Positions 18,701 through 26,852 of a DNA stretch of 59,884 nt are shown here, piece after piece. The DNA is from an uncultured bacterium (GTDB lineage: Bacteria; Hydrogenedentota; Hydrogenedentia; Hydrogenedentales; Hydrogenedentaceae): assembly GCA_937124615.1 (NCBI GenBank), contig CAKZKR010000017.1:1-59884 (forward strand), written 5' to 3'. Made by a program: the position numbers and the translations under genes. Under the pieces are notes generated by a model. It ran no database searches. It was given only the letters and a program-made list of their open reading frames with translations, and was not told where the DNA came from. Each line of letters begins with the position of its first letter. The stretch's first letter is position 1.

Positions 18701-20658
18701 GTAATGGGAATGATTTCTTGATTTGTTGGTTTGGGGTATAAAACAAGATTGCATGTTTCTTTTTTTCTCCCTTTTATAGAGGATGGTATAACATAATCGT
18801 AGTTCCACTCTGAAGGGATACCTATAACCTGAAATGAGGCTATTTGTTCTTCTGTATCACCTAAATTGATAATTTCAAATGGAATTGTCTGAGTTTTATT
18901 AGGTCTTACCTCAATGGACTGAATGGTAGGAGTTATACTAAGACCTCGTAATAGCACTTGTTCTGTAATAGGATAGTCTTCTTCTTTTGGATCTTTTACA
19001 GAGAAGTTATATAGTCCCCCTTCATTGTTTGAGACAGGGTAATAGGTGTAGTATACCTCTCCATTCTGATCTGTTTCGTATGTATTTGTTTGAACAAATC
19101 CTCGATGCTCAACTTGCAATTCTATTTGTTTGTTTCCGACGAGCTGAAATGTCTCTGGGTTAAATGTCAATACTTTTATAGGTATAGGTATTCCTGTTTT
19201 CCCCTCTGATATATCAGTGATTAATTGAAAGTCATATTCTCTGGGTTGCACTTGGATCGATCCTATGACCCCAGTATTATTGTTGCTGGATTCTTCGTAA
19301 ACAGTTTTCGTCTTGTTTAGAAGGGCGAGAATGTATAAACTCCCCGATGCAGAAGAGGGCAATTTTGACTTTATTGAATTTGTGTATTGCCCTCCAACAG
19401 GGACTGAGAAAGTTTTTGTGGTACAATTTATTTCTACATCTGTTTCGTCTAATAGCATGTCTTCCGATAAATAAAAACAATCTGTCCAGTTCTTATTATT
19501 GATATTTATATAACCTGAGTTTTGGGCTGTGTATTTGATTGTTATTACACCCTTTGAAAATGGTGTTTGAGGTGTAACGGTTCCGGAGAGGAATGTAAGA
19601 TCAGGTCTGGGAGCGTGGGTAAGGTTTATTTTAGAGATATTCGTTGTGATTTGGTCCCCCGTGGTTCTGTAAATGCCGTAGCCTGATATCTCCTGGGGTC
19701 CTATTGTTTCTGGAGAAACATTAATAGAAAAGGAAAAAGATATTCCTCCAGTAGGAATAAATATCCATGCAAACTCTGTATGGCCTGTTTCACTATCAAA
19801 ATAATAAATTGGAGGGGGAGAGCCTCCTGTAAACTTGATAAATTGCCAATTCGGAGGCAAAATTACTTTTGCTCCCAATGCAGTGATTTCCATTGGGGTT
19901 AAATATGAAATCTTAACTTCAAATTCCATTTGTTGTTCAGGGGAGTATATTATTCCTGTTTTTGATGTTATGCTAAAAGAGACTTCTTCTGTCATACCTT
20001 CATTTTGTCCTTCCCCTTCAATTGTTCCTTCTCCTTCTGATATTCCTTCCCCTTCCAATATTCCTTCCCCTTCCAATACCCCTTCTCCTTCAATTAAGCC
20101 CTCTCCTTCTATTATGCCTTCTTGCTGTCCTTCGATTACAGGGCAATCCAAATAAGATATCACGGGTGTTGTTTCTTGTGGATCTCCATAAGAAGCATAG
20201 ATACCTATACCTATTATATTTTGTGTCCCTCCAATATTTTGTGTGAATCTTAATCTAAATGTAAATGATATAGGGAAAGTAGGGACAAATATCCATCCAA
20301 ATTCTAAGGTTCCAGAAGCACCTTGTGAAGGTTGTAATGGAGGCTGAGAACCATTAATAATTTTTTCATAAACAAGACCTTCAGGTATGATTTCTTTTAG
20401 TCCTAACATAAGTAGCGGTTCTGTTCCCGTGTATGTTAGTTCAACAGTTATATCAAGGAATGAATTTTCGGAGCAATCAGTATTTTCGGATGTGAATTGT
20501 GTTACATGCAATGGTTCTTGTTTGTCTTTTACTTCCTGATTGTATGTGTCTCCAAAAGTAAATGAATTAATAATAAAAAATAGAAGGATTATGATTCTGT
20601 AAAAATGAGAGTCATAGAGTTTTTTTTGTTTCATATTAGGGTAAAAATTCAATTGCAT
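12775..20658 (-). CDS. Giant exported multidomain protein with 11 PKD-like repeats and EGEG linker
   Basis: This 2,627-residue protein begins with a signal-like segment (basic KQKK, then IIILLFFIINSFTFG, residues 10-36). Two related beta-domains of about 120 residues flank a Glu-Gly linker: one near 45-180, with WIFVPTFPISF, and one near 225-350, with WIFIPTGGISF. A CARDB-like domain follows near 353-470, then further Ig-like and peptidase-regulatory-like beta-domains to about 1455. Eleven tandem PKD-like repeats of about 94 residues occupy about 1459-2486, each opening with a P-P-A or similar element and DGSxSYDPDxD. A fibronectin-III-like domain (PPSGISATDG) and a Cys-rich tail close it. 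It is probably a secreted or surface adhesin-like protein. AAGGAA lies 8 bases before the ATG. A start at 20634 is possible but lacks an RBS. Confidence 0.85.
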   Translation of the reverse strand: MQLNFYPNMKQKKLYDSHFYRIIILLFFIINSFTFGDTYNQEVKDKQEPLHVTQFTSENTDCSENSFLDITVELTYTGTEPLLMLGLKEIIPEGLVYEKIINGSQPPLQPSQGASGTLEFGWIFVPTFPISFTFRLRFTQNIGGTQNIIGIGIYASYGDPQETTPVISYLDCPVIEGQQEGIIEGEGLIEGEGVLEGEGILEGEGISEGEGTIEGEGQNEGMTEEVSFSITSKTGIIYSPEQQMEFEVKISYLTPMEITALGAKVILPPNWQFIKFTGGSPPPIYYFDSETGHTEFAWIFIPTGGISFSFSINVSPETIGPQEISGYGIYRTTGDQITTNISKINLTHAPRPDLTFLSGTVTPQTPFSKGVITIKYTAQNSGYININNKNWTDCFYLSEDMLLDETDVEINCTTKTFSVPVGGQYTNSIKSKLPSSASGSLYILALLNKTKTVYEESSNNNTGVIGSIQVQPREYDFQLITDISEGKTGIPIPIKVLTFNPETFQLVGNKQIELQVEHRGFVQTNTYETDQNGEVYYTYYPVSNNEGGLYNFSVKDPKEEDYPITEQVLLRGLSITPTIQSIEVRPNKTQTIPFEIINLGDTEEQIASFQVIGIPSEWNYDYVIPSSIKGRKKETCNLVLYPKPTNQEIIPITLQVQSTSGIYTTVQYDIKSKLFQTRITVTPEEITLPLLIGETTLISIEVENQGGKDSGPAQINIDPENPNIHLVTPNIIHNIPAGEKYFISFQVNIPQIEIPETIETTLSLNFQSGINKTVPIKILPNITKHITINISNKYTKEPIDTATAFIVNENGILYSSDIDERGKVEITNPPEPPFSIVILSKGFESKTYFVSNLKNNSKTLNIYLEPFLSEQFWSYSVNEDSTPSLISIDNISSLESNINTKLTISPSYIPLYLNQPKFYSKISISNQGEKPLYDIYLHPFQADLFKIYYPVEYLGTLEPHSSIDIPLLTEIIESSDLSLLCTAPHLTGITFSGYSDDSNLPQYRVIPLWNTEALCPDYTPIYGDLFKINETEPETVITPINIQITLPNTQTSTNIPVLSYSTSQTTLSTGEVLPVTATVDLNTDIYEQMDIQWQIQEKEYHGDITHFFKIFENSDLEAEPPPKSNPGKKQWFIYPLPEFWETFISEIELIAKIHITSSQKTWDISSPPLPIKVFTQPVLTEHKFYPQIHELQISSSAENPEETILSLAIQVTALGNTNNIVEFEWEDIQYLHETGTISPLSLLKTEINGRETAQQQLSYSTPSLINGKTDSYLCYFLSPPLSSKQQILSHWKYKNRKETPLPLITKEYHHDLLHTIDVIGEDSSITTGLLSNDDWDEQRIPDNIYLPDGNNLSVYAPLTATWIATINSPKEYGITYTPSPIQEDYVYIHSNFPEDVPEDAVIIRIRRTDTTVIPTANYWISKPTKINSKYSTTKPSLHFVDKKGYDSYFVEFQSESLENHPPVANAGEDVLNTYRPLSITLDGSASYDPDGDRINYSWRLISKPFDSFVNLRNANTANPILVPDLPGTYVAQLTVSDGFAQSEPDTVNIEVINRLPEITINGPKKARPRDVVILDASSIIDPDGDTIEYLWKLNTKPDGSRTSLQGVLNKVVTIVPDLLGKYEFILYISDGFENSFSSWQLDVYNHLPEILINYPPTIFLNADVSISASNTYDIDNDSLSYKWQLLSIPNGSNTSLASITQSETNFIADKRGTYTLKLEVSDSYEKTDKTFSIQCINRKPQAVLTPNTIEISHGKTVIFDATQSFDLDNDPLIYHWELLSRPLISSSKIYLIQRNIAGLTTDAPGNYKVSLQINDGFESSSTITSEIIATNSPPVIQCPEETVTGFVGQAVSLQLPENYDPENDSLTYYWEIIKKPSVSIIGSVSSTGTEFTFIPDSKGTYEIQITISDFWESMVSCGITVEISNQRPIAVIESETQCYIGTNVLLSAEKSYDPDRDPLIEYQWVITEKPQGSFSNLSNPTDITTRFIPDRHGEYKIQLQIFDGTTWSNPVTTTITTQNRAPIITVLSEEYLVVGSPITLDASPSYDPDGDELYFVWKLLSKPKLSKVEINNSDEPICSFTPDLPGYYSIELLVSDPYSSTSREEILLRTLNVPPIAIISAPQIIKVGDKITIDGTGSYDPDNDIITYQWQLYFRPNGSRSTLSSLTGSTTQLFIDTEGTYIVELQVNDGKTSSDISSISLSTGNVAPIAVLEQDKIAIVGTKCYLDASLSYDPNNDELSYIWSFKSIPVGSQAELFNSDSFHPYFIPDIEGNYEIQLIVSDGKLFSKPTVIRISTTNSPPIAQIEQNEFQVYVGNTVTLDGSNSYDTDNTPIYYEWILLSKPEGSETIIQNADQPIVTINIDKKGFYQGTLIVNDGFLRSNTVNFQITCINNHPTALIRGPISGFIEDKITLDGSESYDSDKDIIELLYKWSIVSIPSGSSVSIINTTEKIIDFIPDIEGIYEFELVVNDKETDSKPVRHKVTVTCNKPAPPSGISATDGIYSDRIIITWNASIGAHEYRVYRSDENDLASAIPISSWTSNLHYEDVIEVEPQEQKKTNCGCSRNCNEICNPQELKITKYYWVLSRANENCVGEFSNSEMGFITIPPSKNQLPSFFCNILRLFQNK
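13202..16284 (-). repeat. Eleven tandem PKD-like domain repeats (protein-level)
   Basis: Within the giant protein, eleven units of about 94 codons share an opening Asn-x-x-Pro, a DGSxSYDPDxD-like turn, a Y-x-W strand followed by a KP or IP turn and an S-rich segment, then PDxxGxYxxxLxVSDG. The units have diverged in sequence, so this is an old array rather than a recent DNA duplication. PKD-type folds make stiff beta-sandwich stalks on secreted proteins. Confidence 0.85.
20009..20116 (-). repeat. Six tandem 18-bp units encoding the EGEG linker
   Basis: Six imperfect 18-base units, ccttccccttccaatatt-like on the plus strand, lie in phase with codons. On the minus strand they encode a repeated six-residue unit of the type xxEGEG between the two N-terminal beta-domains of the giant protein. 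The variation between units is mostly at the two non-EGEG residues. Such a tract can expand or contract by slippage without shifting the frame. Confidence 0.9.
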
Positions 20659-20760
20659 TAAATATATTCCTTGTCATTTTATTTTATAATAAAAATTTAC
20701 TAATACTATATTGATATTTTATCATAAAAAAACTACGAATGGGAAAATTCTGAATAAAAA

Positions 20761-20795
20761 ACAATAAATCGGAGTTGAAAACTCCGATTTATTGT
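20761..20795 (-). terminator. Strong intrinsic terminator hairpin after the Gfo/Idh/MocA gene
   Basis: A perfect 16-bp stem, 20761-20776 with 20780-20795, has a 3-base loop. On the minus strand it is followed by a T-rich run (TTTTTATTC). It lies just past the stop of the oxidoreductase gene and separates it from the giant protein gene. The plus strand also has a T-rich run, so it could work both ways. Confidence 0.8.
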
Positions 20796-20816
20796 ATATT
20801 TTTTATTATTTATTTC

Positions 20817-22067
20817 TTAATCGATTACATGTAAGACTTTCCTACCTTTACCTTGTGCGATTAGGGATATATAGTTTTCCAACTCTTTCTGAGTATTTTT
20901 ATCTGTGAGATCAATTACTCGTTTTTGTTCGGCAGACATATAAGCCGCTTGACATAACTTTGTTATTTCTAATCCATATTCAAGATTCAGGAAGGCATCT
21001 TTCCCTTTCTGAAATGAATTTATAGCATCACAAATCTCATCTACATATCCATACAAATCCGGTTCGTTAGGTTCTACTATTAGTAGTCCACGACTTGCTG
21101 TTGATTTTTCTAATGCTGATTCAGCGTCAGCAACTGCTTCTGCGGCAGAATCACCAATAAATATTTGTAAGGAAGACATTTGAGAATTAAACTCAAATGC
21201 ATATCCGGGACCTAAACCATCCATCATCAAGCGCAACCCTTGTTTATCATACATCCAGGAGTTTGTGAATTGCCCTTTTACAATCTGACCCGTTTTCGGA
21301 TTCTGGAAGGTTATAATACCGGTAGCGAAATCTTCAGCTGGAGTTTTGGCATAATCAACTCCCATTCTTTTTAATAGGTCCTTTCTCCAATAAGGGAGTC
21401 CCCATTTTAAGAGGCCAACTTCAGCAGATACACTAATGGGTTTTAAATAATTTACAGGTTTACCTTGAGGTGTTAATACATACCAACAACAAGCAATACT
21501 ATGACATCCCATATCACAGAGAACACCCCCTCCTTGTCTCGTAGGGTCCCAGAACCAGCCTTCATGGGGACCCGAGTGTTCTTCAGAGGAACGGGCTAAT
21601 GCTATGGGCCCCATGACTTCTTCTACAGATGAAAGTTGAATTTTTTGGCTACGAATTGCTTTCATGTGAAGTTGGTTTTCAAAGTATGCAGTGGGTAGTT
21701 TGGTCGACTTTGCAATGTCTACGAGTTGCATGGCTTCTTTGACAGTTCTACCTAAAGGCTTTTCACAGATAATACCCTTTATTTTGGCCCCTGCTTGAAC
21801 GGCCTCTGCTATTTTTTGCATAATCTCGAGTCGTGCAAAATTAGGGGCGAAGATAGCGACGGCATCTACATTTCCACAAAGTTCCTTTATGTTTTTGTAA
21901 ACTTTGCAATCTCCTACACCTAATCGTTTTGAAAGAGAGGAGAGTTCCCCAGCACCTTTAAGGGCATAAACACCGGCCAGTTCTACACCGCGGACACTTT
22001 GTAATGCTTTTGTCTGGAAACGAGCAATGAATCCCGCACCAATAAAGCCTAGTCGAAAATTACCCAT
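20817..22067 (-). CDS. Gfo/Idh/MocA-family NAD(P)-dependent oxidoreductase
   Basis: The start is ATG at 22067, behind AGGAGA at good spacing, giving 416 residues that open directly with the Rossmann motif LGFIGAGFIARF. An upstream in-frame ATG at 22121 lacks an RBS. The family landmark ICEKPLGRT is present near residue 98, followed by an alpha/beta C-terminal domain with GGGVLCDMGCHS. Enzymes of this family oxidise or reduce sugars and cyclitols with NAD(P). The substrate is not evident. The gene stands alone between a strong terminator and the divergent acpP promoter. Confidence 0.85.
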   Translation of the reverse strand: MGNFRLGFIGAGFIARFQTKALQSVRGVELAGVYALKGAGELSSLSKRLGVGDCKVYKNIKELCGNVDAVAIFAPNFARLEIMQKIAEAVQAGAKIKGIICEKPLGRTVKEAMQLVDIAKSTKLPTAYFENQLHMKAIRSQKIQLSSVEEVMGPIALARSSEEHSGPHEGWFWDPTRQGGGVLCDMGCHSIACCWYVLTPQGKPVNYLKPISVSAEVGLLKWGLPYWRKDLLKRMGVDYAKTPAEDFATGIITFQNPKTGQIVKGQFTNSWMYDKQGLRLMMDGLGPGYAFEFNSQMSSLQIFIGDSAAEAVADAESALEKSTASRGLLIVEPNEPDLYGYVDEICDAINSFQKGKDAFLNLEYGLEITKLCQAAYMSAEQKRVIDLTDKNTQKELENYISLIAQGKGRKVLHVID

Positions 22068-22226
22068 AATCGGTCTCCTTTTATGTTTTTTATAATTTAA
22101 ACACGTATTATAATCATACAATAAAACATAGACATGTTCAAATAAGTAATATTTTTGAAACTTTTTTGTAATTTCAAATATCTGAAATATATCTGAGTTT
22201 ATTCTGATTGTTAGAATCTAAAATGT

Positions 22227-22256
22227 TTGACATTAAACATCTGATATTAGTAAAAT
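22227..22256 (+). promoter_or_regulatory. Sigma-70-like promoter for acpP
   Basis: TTGACA at 22227-22232 and TAAAAT at 22251-22256 are separated by 18 bases. The -35 is a perfect match and the -10 has one mismatch. Transcription would begin near 22263, about 40 bases before the acpP start codon. Confidence 0.6.
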
Positions 22257-22304
22257 ATGGAATATTAACATTTATAACTTTTTATTTTGAAAGGAGGTGA
22301 AAAA

Positions 22305-22547
22305 ATGACTGATACTGATGCTTTGATAACAAAGATTAAGGAAGTTATCGCCAACCGTCTAAGTCGTTCGATAGACGAGGTTACGGATGAGGCGCGTTTT
22401 ATAGAAGATTTGGGAGCTGATTCGCTGGATTTGACTGAATTGTTAATGACACTTGAAGAAGAGTTTAATATCCAGTTAGATGATGATGCCAATCAAATTA
22501 TTACAGTGGGCGATGCCATTAAATATGTGTTGGCCCGTGTAAAATAG
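22305..22547 (+). CDS. acpP: Acyl carrier protein
   Basis: The start is ATG at 22305 after a strong AAAGGAGGTG, giving 80 residues, the normal ACP length. A longer in-frame start at 22287 is unlikely because it contains this RBS. The phosphopantetheine site is the Ser of GADSLDLTE near residue 40, and the acidic helix II follows. It carries growing acyl chains for fatty acid synthesis in the cytoplasm. A terminator follows and rnc comes next, echoing the common acpP-rnc order, though the usual fabF is absent. Confidence 0.95.
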   Translation: MTDTDALITKIKEVIANRLSRSIDEVTDEARFIEDLGADSLDLTELLMTLEEEFNIQLDDDANQIITVGDAIKYVLARVK

Positions 22548-22562
22548 AAAATAAAAAAATAT

Positions 22563-22598
22563 AATCCCTGTGAATTTTGTGATTCACAGGGATTTTTT
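22563..22598 (+). terminator. Intrinsic terminator after acpP
   Basis: A 13-bp stem, 22563-22575 with 22582-22594, is built on atccctgtgaa and its complement. It has a 6-base loop and is followed by a T run. Confidence 0.85.
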
Positions 22599-22674
22599 AT
22601 GGGATGTTTAATTGAATATTATGATGTAAATCTGTTAACATATAATAACTTTGTATTTATCTTTTAATAAATTT

Positions 22675-23403
22675 ATGAAGATAGAAAAAGAGGGTAAGTG
22701 GGAAATTTTATTTTTATTATGGGCGAGAAAGTTAAAATTTAAGCCCGGTAATATAGATTTATTTAAGATGGCAATGACACATACTTCTTTATATAATGAA
22801 AGAACTAAAAAACATCATTGTATGTTTGAATCGTTAGAGTTCTTAGGTGATGCTGTTTTGGGATTGGCAATTGCGGAATATATTTACAATACCAATCCGG
22901 GTTTATCTCCCGGTGAGTCAACACGGATGCGTTCTTCTGTTGTTAGAGCCCAGTCACTAAGTCAAGTAGCAAGGGATATAAACCTTCCTGAAATTATTCT
23001 TATGAGTAAAGGCGAAGAAAATGCTGGAGGGAGGAACAAAGATTCTATTCTTGAGGATGCTATGGAGGCCTTTATAGGAGCTTTTTATCTCGATAAAGGA
23101 TGGAATTTAACAAAAAAATTTATTTATAAAGTCTTTAAAAAATATCTGGAAGAAGTTTCCTGTCTAACCATAGAGAAAGACTCCAAATCGGAATTGCAAG
23201 AATGGTGTCAGAAAAACCTATTCCCATTACCGGAATATCGTTTGATTGGAGAAGAAGGTCCAGACCATCAAAAGATATTTCGAATGGGTGTTTTTATAAG
23301 TGATGAATTTATTTCAGCAGGGGAGGGTAAGACGAAAAAGAGTGCCTCTCAAATCGCCGCTAAAAAAGCATTATCCCTCCTCCGAAGAAAGATTCAAAGT
23401 TGA
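22675..23403 (+). CDS. rnc: Ribonuclease III
   Basis: This enzyme cleaves double-stranded RNA in rRNA and mRNA processing. The catalytic signature ESLEFLGDAVLG lies near residues 46-57, and the downstream acidic cluster ILEDAMEAFIGA supplies the remaining metal ligands. A double-stranded-RNA-binding domain fills the C-terminal 75 residues and ends in KKSASQIAAKKALSLL. I chose ATG at 22675 (242 aa); an in-frame TTG at 22651 would add eight residues. Neither has a clear ribosome binding site. The gene lies between the acpP terminator and the pyrophosphatase gene. Confidence 0.93.
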   Translation: MKIEKEGKWEILFLLWARKLKFKPGNIDLFKMAMTHTSLYNERTKKHHCMFESLEFLGDAVLGLAIAEYIYNTNPGLSPGESTRMRSSVVRAQSLSQVARDINLPEIILMSKGEENAGGRNKDSILEDAMEAFIGAFYLDKGWNLTKKFIYKVFKKYLEEVSCLTIEKDSKSELQEWCQKNLFPLPEYRLIGEEGPDHQKIFRMGVFISDEFISAGEGKTKKSASQIAAKKALSLLRRKIQS

Positions 23404-23504
23404 GATTGAGATAATGATAGTAAGAATTATGATCTTTTTAATAAGGTAAATGTAAATAAAATTGAGTACACTTAAACAATAAATTTAATGAAAGGAGTAA
23501 TGTT

Positions 23505-25559
23505 ATGATGGGATTAGGTTATTTAAAAATTGCAGGAGCGGCCTCTGTTCTTGCGATACTTGTGGTTGCCTATATGATTCAATATGTGCTCTCGAAATCA
23601 CAAGGCAATGAAAAAATGGCACGAATATCAAGAGCAGTTCAAGAAGGTGCAATGGCTTTTCTACTGCGTGAATACCGTTATGTGATGGCAACAGTGCTTA
23701 TAATAGCAGTACTAATAGCAATTATAGGAGGTATGCGTCCTGATTTGCCTTTGGGATGGAAAACTTCTATCGCTTTTGTTATTGGTGCGGTTGCAAGTGC
23801 AATGGCCGGCTTTTTAGGAATGTATATTGCAACTCGTTCTAATGCTCGGACGACAGAGGCGGCTCGTTCCGGAGGCGTAAAAGCGGCTGTCGATGTTGCT
23901 GTGAGTGGTGGTTCTGTTATGGGATTGGGTGTTGTTGGAATTGCTTCTTTGTTACTGGTTGTTGTTTATAAGTTGTTTAATGGCGAATCGCAGATTGTAA
24001 ATGGTTACGCAATGGGTGCTTCATTAGTTGCTTTATTTGCAAGGTCCGGCGGAGGTATATATACAAAAGGAGCAGATATGGGTGCTGACCTGGTTGGTAA
24101 AGTAGAGGCAGGCATTCCTGAAGATGACCCGAGAAACCCGGCGGTTATTGCGGATAATGTAGGAGATAATGTCGGGGATATTGCAGGTTTAGGTGCTGAC
24201 CTATTAGAATCTTATGTGGAATCTATTATCGCAAGTCTGGCGATAGCAGGGTTGATTACAGCAACGGCTTCCAGCGGTTCAAATTATGTAATTTCCTTCC
24301 CGTTTATGACAGTAACTATCGGTATTATTGCGTCTATCATTGGTGTTTTTTATGTCAAACTTTTTGCGAAGAATGACCCACAAAGTGCTTTGATGTGGGG
24401 AACATATGTATCTGCGGGATTAACAATTATTGGTGTTCTTTTAGTTGGAAAAATGATGGGTTCTGATTTCAAACTGGATGGGACATTATATAGTTGGTGG
24501 GGACCTCCGTCTGCATGTGTAATTGGTATTATTTCTGGAATTGTAGTTGGATTTACGAGTGAATATTTTACCTCTGCGAAATATAAACCTGTTCAGAAGT
24601 TAGCAGAAGAGGCTCAATCGGGACCTGCAGTGGCAGTTGTAGGTGGAACATCTGTGGGTATGTTGAGTACTTCTGTCCCTGTGGTAGTTCTTGCTATTGC
24701 AGTGGTTATTGCATATAAAGTTGGGGGGATGTATGGTATTGCCCTTGCTTCTTTAGGTATGCTTGCAACTACAGGTATGGTCTTATCTGTGGATGGTTAT
24801 GGACCTATTGCGGATAATGCAGGGGGGATTGCAGAGATGTCTGGTCTTGACCCCAGTGTCCGTAAAATTACAGATAATTTAGATGCAGTTGGAAATACCA
24901 CCGCGGCTATTGGAAAAGGTTTTGCCATTGGTAGTGCTGCGTTTGCTGCTATTGGTTTGTTGAGTGCTTTTATGATGTCAGCAAAATTAGACCCCTCAAA
25001 GGTAACATTAGTAGATCCAAAAATTCTTGCAGGGTGCTTGATTGGTGGTATGATTCCTTTTGTCTTTTGTTCGTTGCTTTTTAATGCAGTGGGCAAAAAT
25101 GCCTATGCTATCATTGCAGAAGTAAGACGGCAATTCAAAGAGATACCAGGACTTAAAGAAGGAAAAGAAGATGTTATGCCCGACAGTAGGAAGTGTGTGG
25201 ATATAGCTACACAGTCTGCTATAAAAGGGATGATGATACCCGGTATATTAGCTGTTTTACTCCCGGTAATAATTGGTTTTGGGTTAGGTGCCCCTGCACT
25301 GGCAGGATTCCTTGTGGGTTCTATCACAACCGGTGTTATGTTGGGTATTCAAATGGCGAATAGCGGTGGTGCTATGGATAATGCTAAAAAGTACATTGAG
25401 GAAGGACATTTTGGTGGGAAAGGTTCTGAAGCACATAAAGCAGCTGTTGTAGGTGATACTGTCGGTGACCCATTAAAGGATACGGCGGGACCATCTATTA
25501 ATATTTTAATTAAGTTAATGTGTGTAATTGCTTTAGTATTAGCTCCACTATTTGTATAG
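23505..25559 (+). CDS. hppA: Membrane-bound, ion-translocating inorganic pyrophosphatase (K+-dependent type)
   Basis: The 684-residue polytopic protein, about 16 helices, couples hydrolysis of pyrophosphate to export of H+ or Na+. The active-site loop reads [19 protein letters not shown], followed by [15 protein letters not shown]. The later metal-binding block is [15 protein letters not shown] near the C-terminus. At the position that decides potassium dependence this protein has GNTTAA, with Ala rather than the Lys of K+-independent enzymes. It therefore belongs to the K+-dependent clade, which includes both Na+- and H+-pumping members. AAAGGAG precedes the ATG. A hairpin follows the stop. 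Confidence 0.95.
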   Translation: MMGLGYLKIAGAASVLAILVVAYMIQYVLSKSQGNEKMARISRAVQEGAMAFLLREYRYVMATVLIIAVLIAIIGGMRPDLPLGWKTSIAFVIGAVASAMAGFLGMYIATRSNARTTEAARSGGVKAAVDVAVSGGSVMGLGVVGIASLLLVVVYKLFNGESQIVNGYAMGASLVALFARSGGGIYTKGADMGADLVGKVEAGIPEDDPRNPAVIADNVGDNVGDIAGLGADLLESYVESIIASLAIAGLITATASSGSNYVISFPFMTVTIGIIASIIGVFYVKLFAKNDPQSALMWGTYVSAGLTIIGVLLVGKMMGSDFKLDGTLYSWWGPPSACVIGIISGIVVGFTSEYFTSAKYKPVQKLAEEAQSGPAVAVVGGTSVGMLSTSVPVVVLAIAVVIAYKVGGMYGIALASLGMLATTGMVLSVDGYGPIADNAGGIAEMSGLDPSVRKITDNLDAVGNTTAAIGKGFAIGSAAFAAIGLLSAFMMSAKLDPSKVTLVDPKILAGCLIGGMIPFVFCSLLFNAVGKNAYAIIAEVRRQFKEIPGLKEGKEDVMPDSRKCVDIATQSAIKGMMIPGILAVLLPVIIGFGLGAPALAGFLVGSITTGVMLGIQMANSGGAMDNAKKYIEEGHFGGKGSEAHKAAVVGDTVGDPLKDTAGPSINILIKLMCVIALVLAPLFV

Positions 25560-25587
25560 AATAAACTGATTGCTTAAGAGTGGATTT

Positions 25588-25623
25588 AGGCACAGGAAGA
25601 TATAAAGATATTTTCCTGTGCCT
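25588..25623 (+). terminator. Probable terminator hairpin after hppA
   Basis: An 11-bp perfect stem, aggcacaggaa at 25588-25598 with its complement at 25613-25623, closes a 14-base AT-rich loop. The following T run is poor, so efficiency is uncertain. Confidence 0.55.
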
Positions 25624-25785
25624 ATTGCTTTATATACGATAAAAACTAAAATAACTCTTTTTTAAAAATTGTTAAACTATAGTAGTTGGAAAGGGAAATA
25701 ATAGCACTTATTAGTAGTAAGGGGAATATATATACAGAAAATTTATATGATTATAATATTAGAGAGTTTTTTTGAGTAGTCTGTT

Positions 25786-26661
25786 TTATCCTTCAATAGG
25801 ATATTCTGAAAGGATTCCTTGTATGCACGGGCGGGGATTGTTTTCTGCAAATAAATCGAATCGTTTTCCATTGCTAATATTTTTGATACATAATTTACAA
25901 GAAGTATTTAACAGTATAGGCCCCTTGAATGTATGATAAAAATACAAGGTATCTTTTGTATTCATGTTCAAGTAATGTAAGCATTTTCCAATAGACCACA
26001 TTCCGTGAATGATGGGTTTCGGAAGACCTGTTATACGGGCAAAAATTTTAGAAAGATGTATCAAATTAAAATCTCCTGAAACACGAGCATAAGAGAACGC
26101 GTCTTTTTTTGATACATGCCAACTATATTCCTCATCATATTTTTCATAAGATTCAAAAAAGAATTGTTTTTTACCATTTCCTTCTTCATCTCTATATTTC
26201 TTTGAGAATTTAAGGTAAGTACTCTTGCATTCCCATATTAGTTCTGAATTTGCCTTGATTATGATTTTTACTGTGATTTCAAGTCCTTTTTTTGCCAATC
26301 GGGTAGAATCTATATAACAATAGGCTTCCAATTTTTCATTCTTCGGAATTGGTTTGTATTGAGAAATATTGTTACTTACATGTAGGAAACCCAGAGGATT
26401 TATTAATATTGATGGGTGGTCAAATAATTGGATTTGCATAGGCATTGTTAAAACAAATGGATAAGATATTGGCAAGTAATTATTAGAGGGGAAATCGAAT
26501 AGTTTTAAATAATTTTCAAATTTTATTAGCGGGATATTTAGTTGTGAAGAATAAATCTGAATGGGAGGAGGGGAAAGTAGATTTTTTAAATCAGATTTTT
26601 TTCTCATCAATAGTAATAATTTTATTGTAGAATTAAAATTTTCCAAGTTAATTATTTCCAT
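25786..26661 (-). CDS. Double hot-dog MaoC-like hydratase or thioester-binding protein, copy 1
   Basis: In the 291-residue protein, the C-terminal hot-dog domain carries the hydratase-2 motif YARVSGDFNLIHLSK near residues 189-203, followed by GLPKPIIHGMW. The Asp and His that serve catalysis in (R)-specific enoyl-CoA hydratases are both kept (SGD and IH). The N-terminal 150 residues look like a second, degenerate hot-dog. It probably hydrates or otherwise acts on an acyl thioester. The gene stands alone between hppA and the pilus operon, with AAGG before the ATG. A second protein of the same build lies at 42914-43798. Confidence 0.75.
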   Translation of the reverse strand: MEIINLENFNSTIKLLLLMRKKSDLKNLLSPPPIQIYSSQLNIPLIKFENYLKLFDFPSNNYLPISYPFVLTMPMQIQLFDHPSILINPLGFLHVSNNISQYKPIPKNEKLEAYCYIDSTRLAKKGLEITVKIIIKANSELIWECKSTYLKFSKKYRDEEGNGKKQFFFESYEKYDEEYSWHVSKKDAFSYARVSGDFNLIHLSKIFARITGLPKPIIHGMWSIGKCLHYLNMNTKDTLYFYHTFKGPILLNTSCKLCIKNISNGKRFDLFAENNPRPCIQGILSEYPIEG

Positions 26662-26852
26662 TTTATGAACCTTATATTCTTAATATTAATCAATAAATAC
26701 AATAAATTATATAATATATAGTTTTGTTTTTTCAAATATGAGGATATGATTCTAAGTAGAAAATTTAAATAATTAAACTGTAACGAATTTCCATTAGTAA
26801 AAAATAGGTGATATTATAATATGAGAGCAGTTATTTGTTCTATATAACGAGA

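Noticed and set aside
20009-20116. CRISPR-like array
   Set aside because: The units are contiguous, codon-phased and encode the EGEG linker; there are no spacers.
24797-25327. Two minus-strand ORFs within the pyrophosphatase gene
   Set aside because: They are antisense shadows of a strongly conserved membrane protein.
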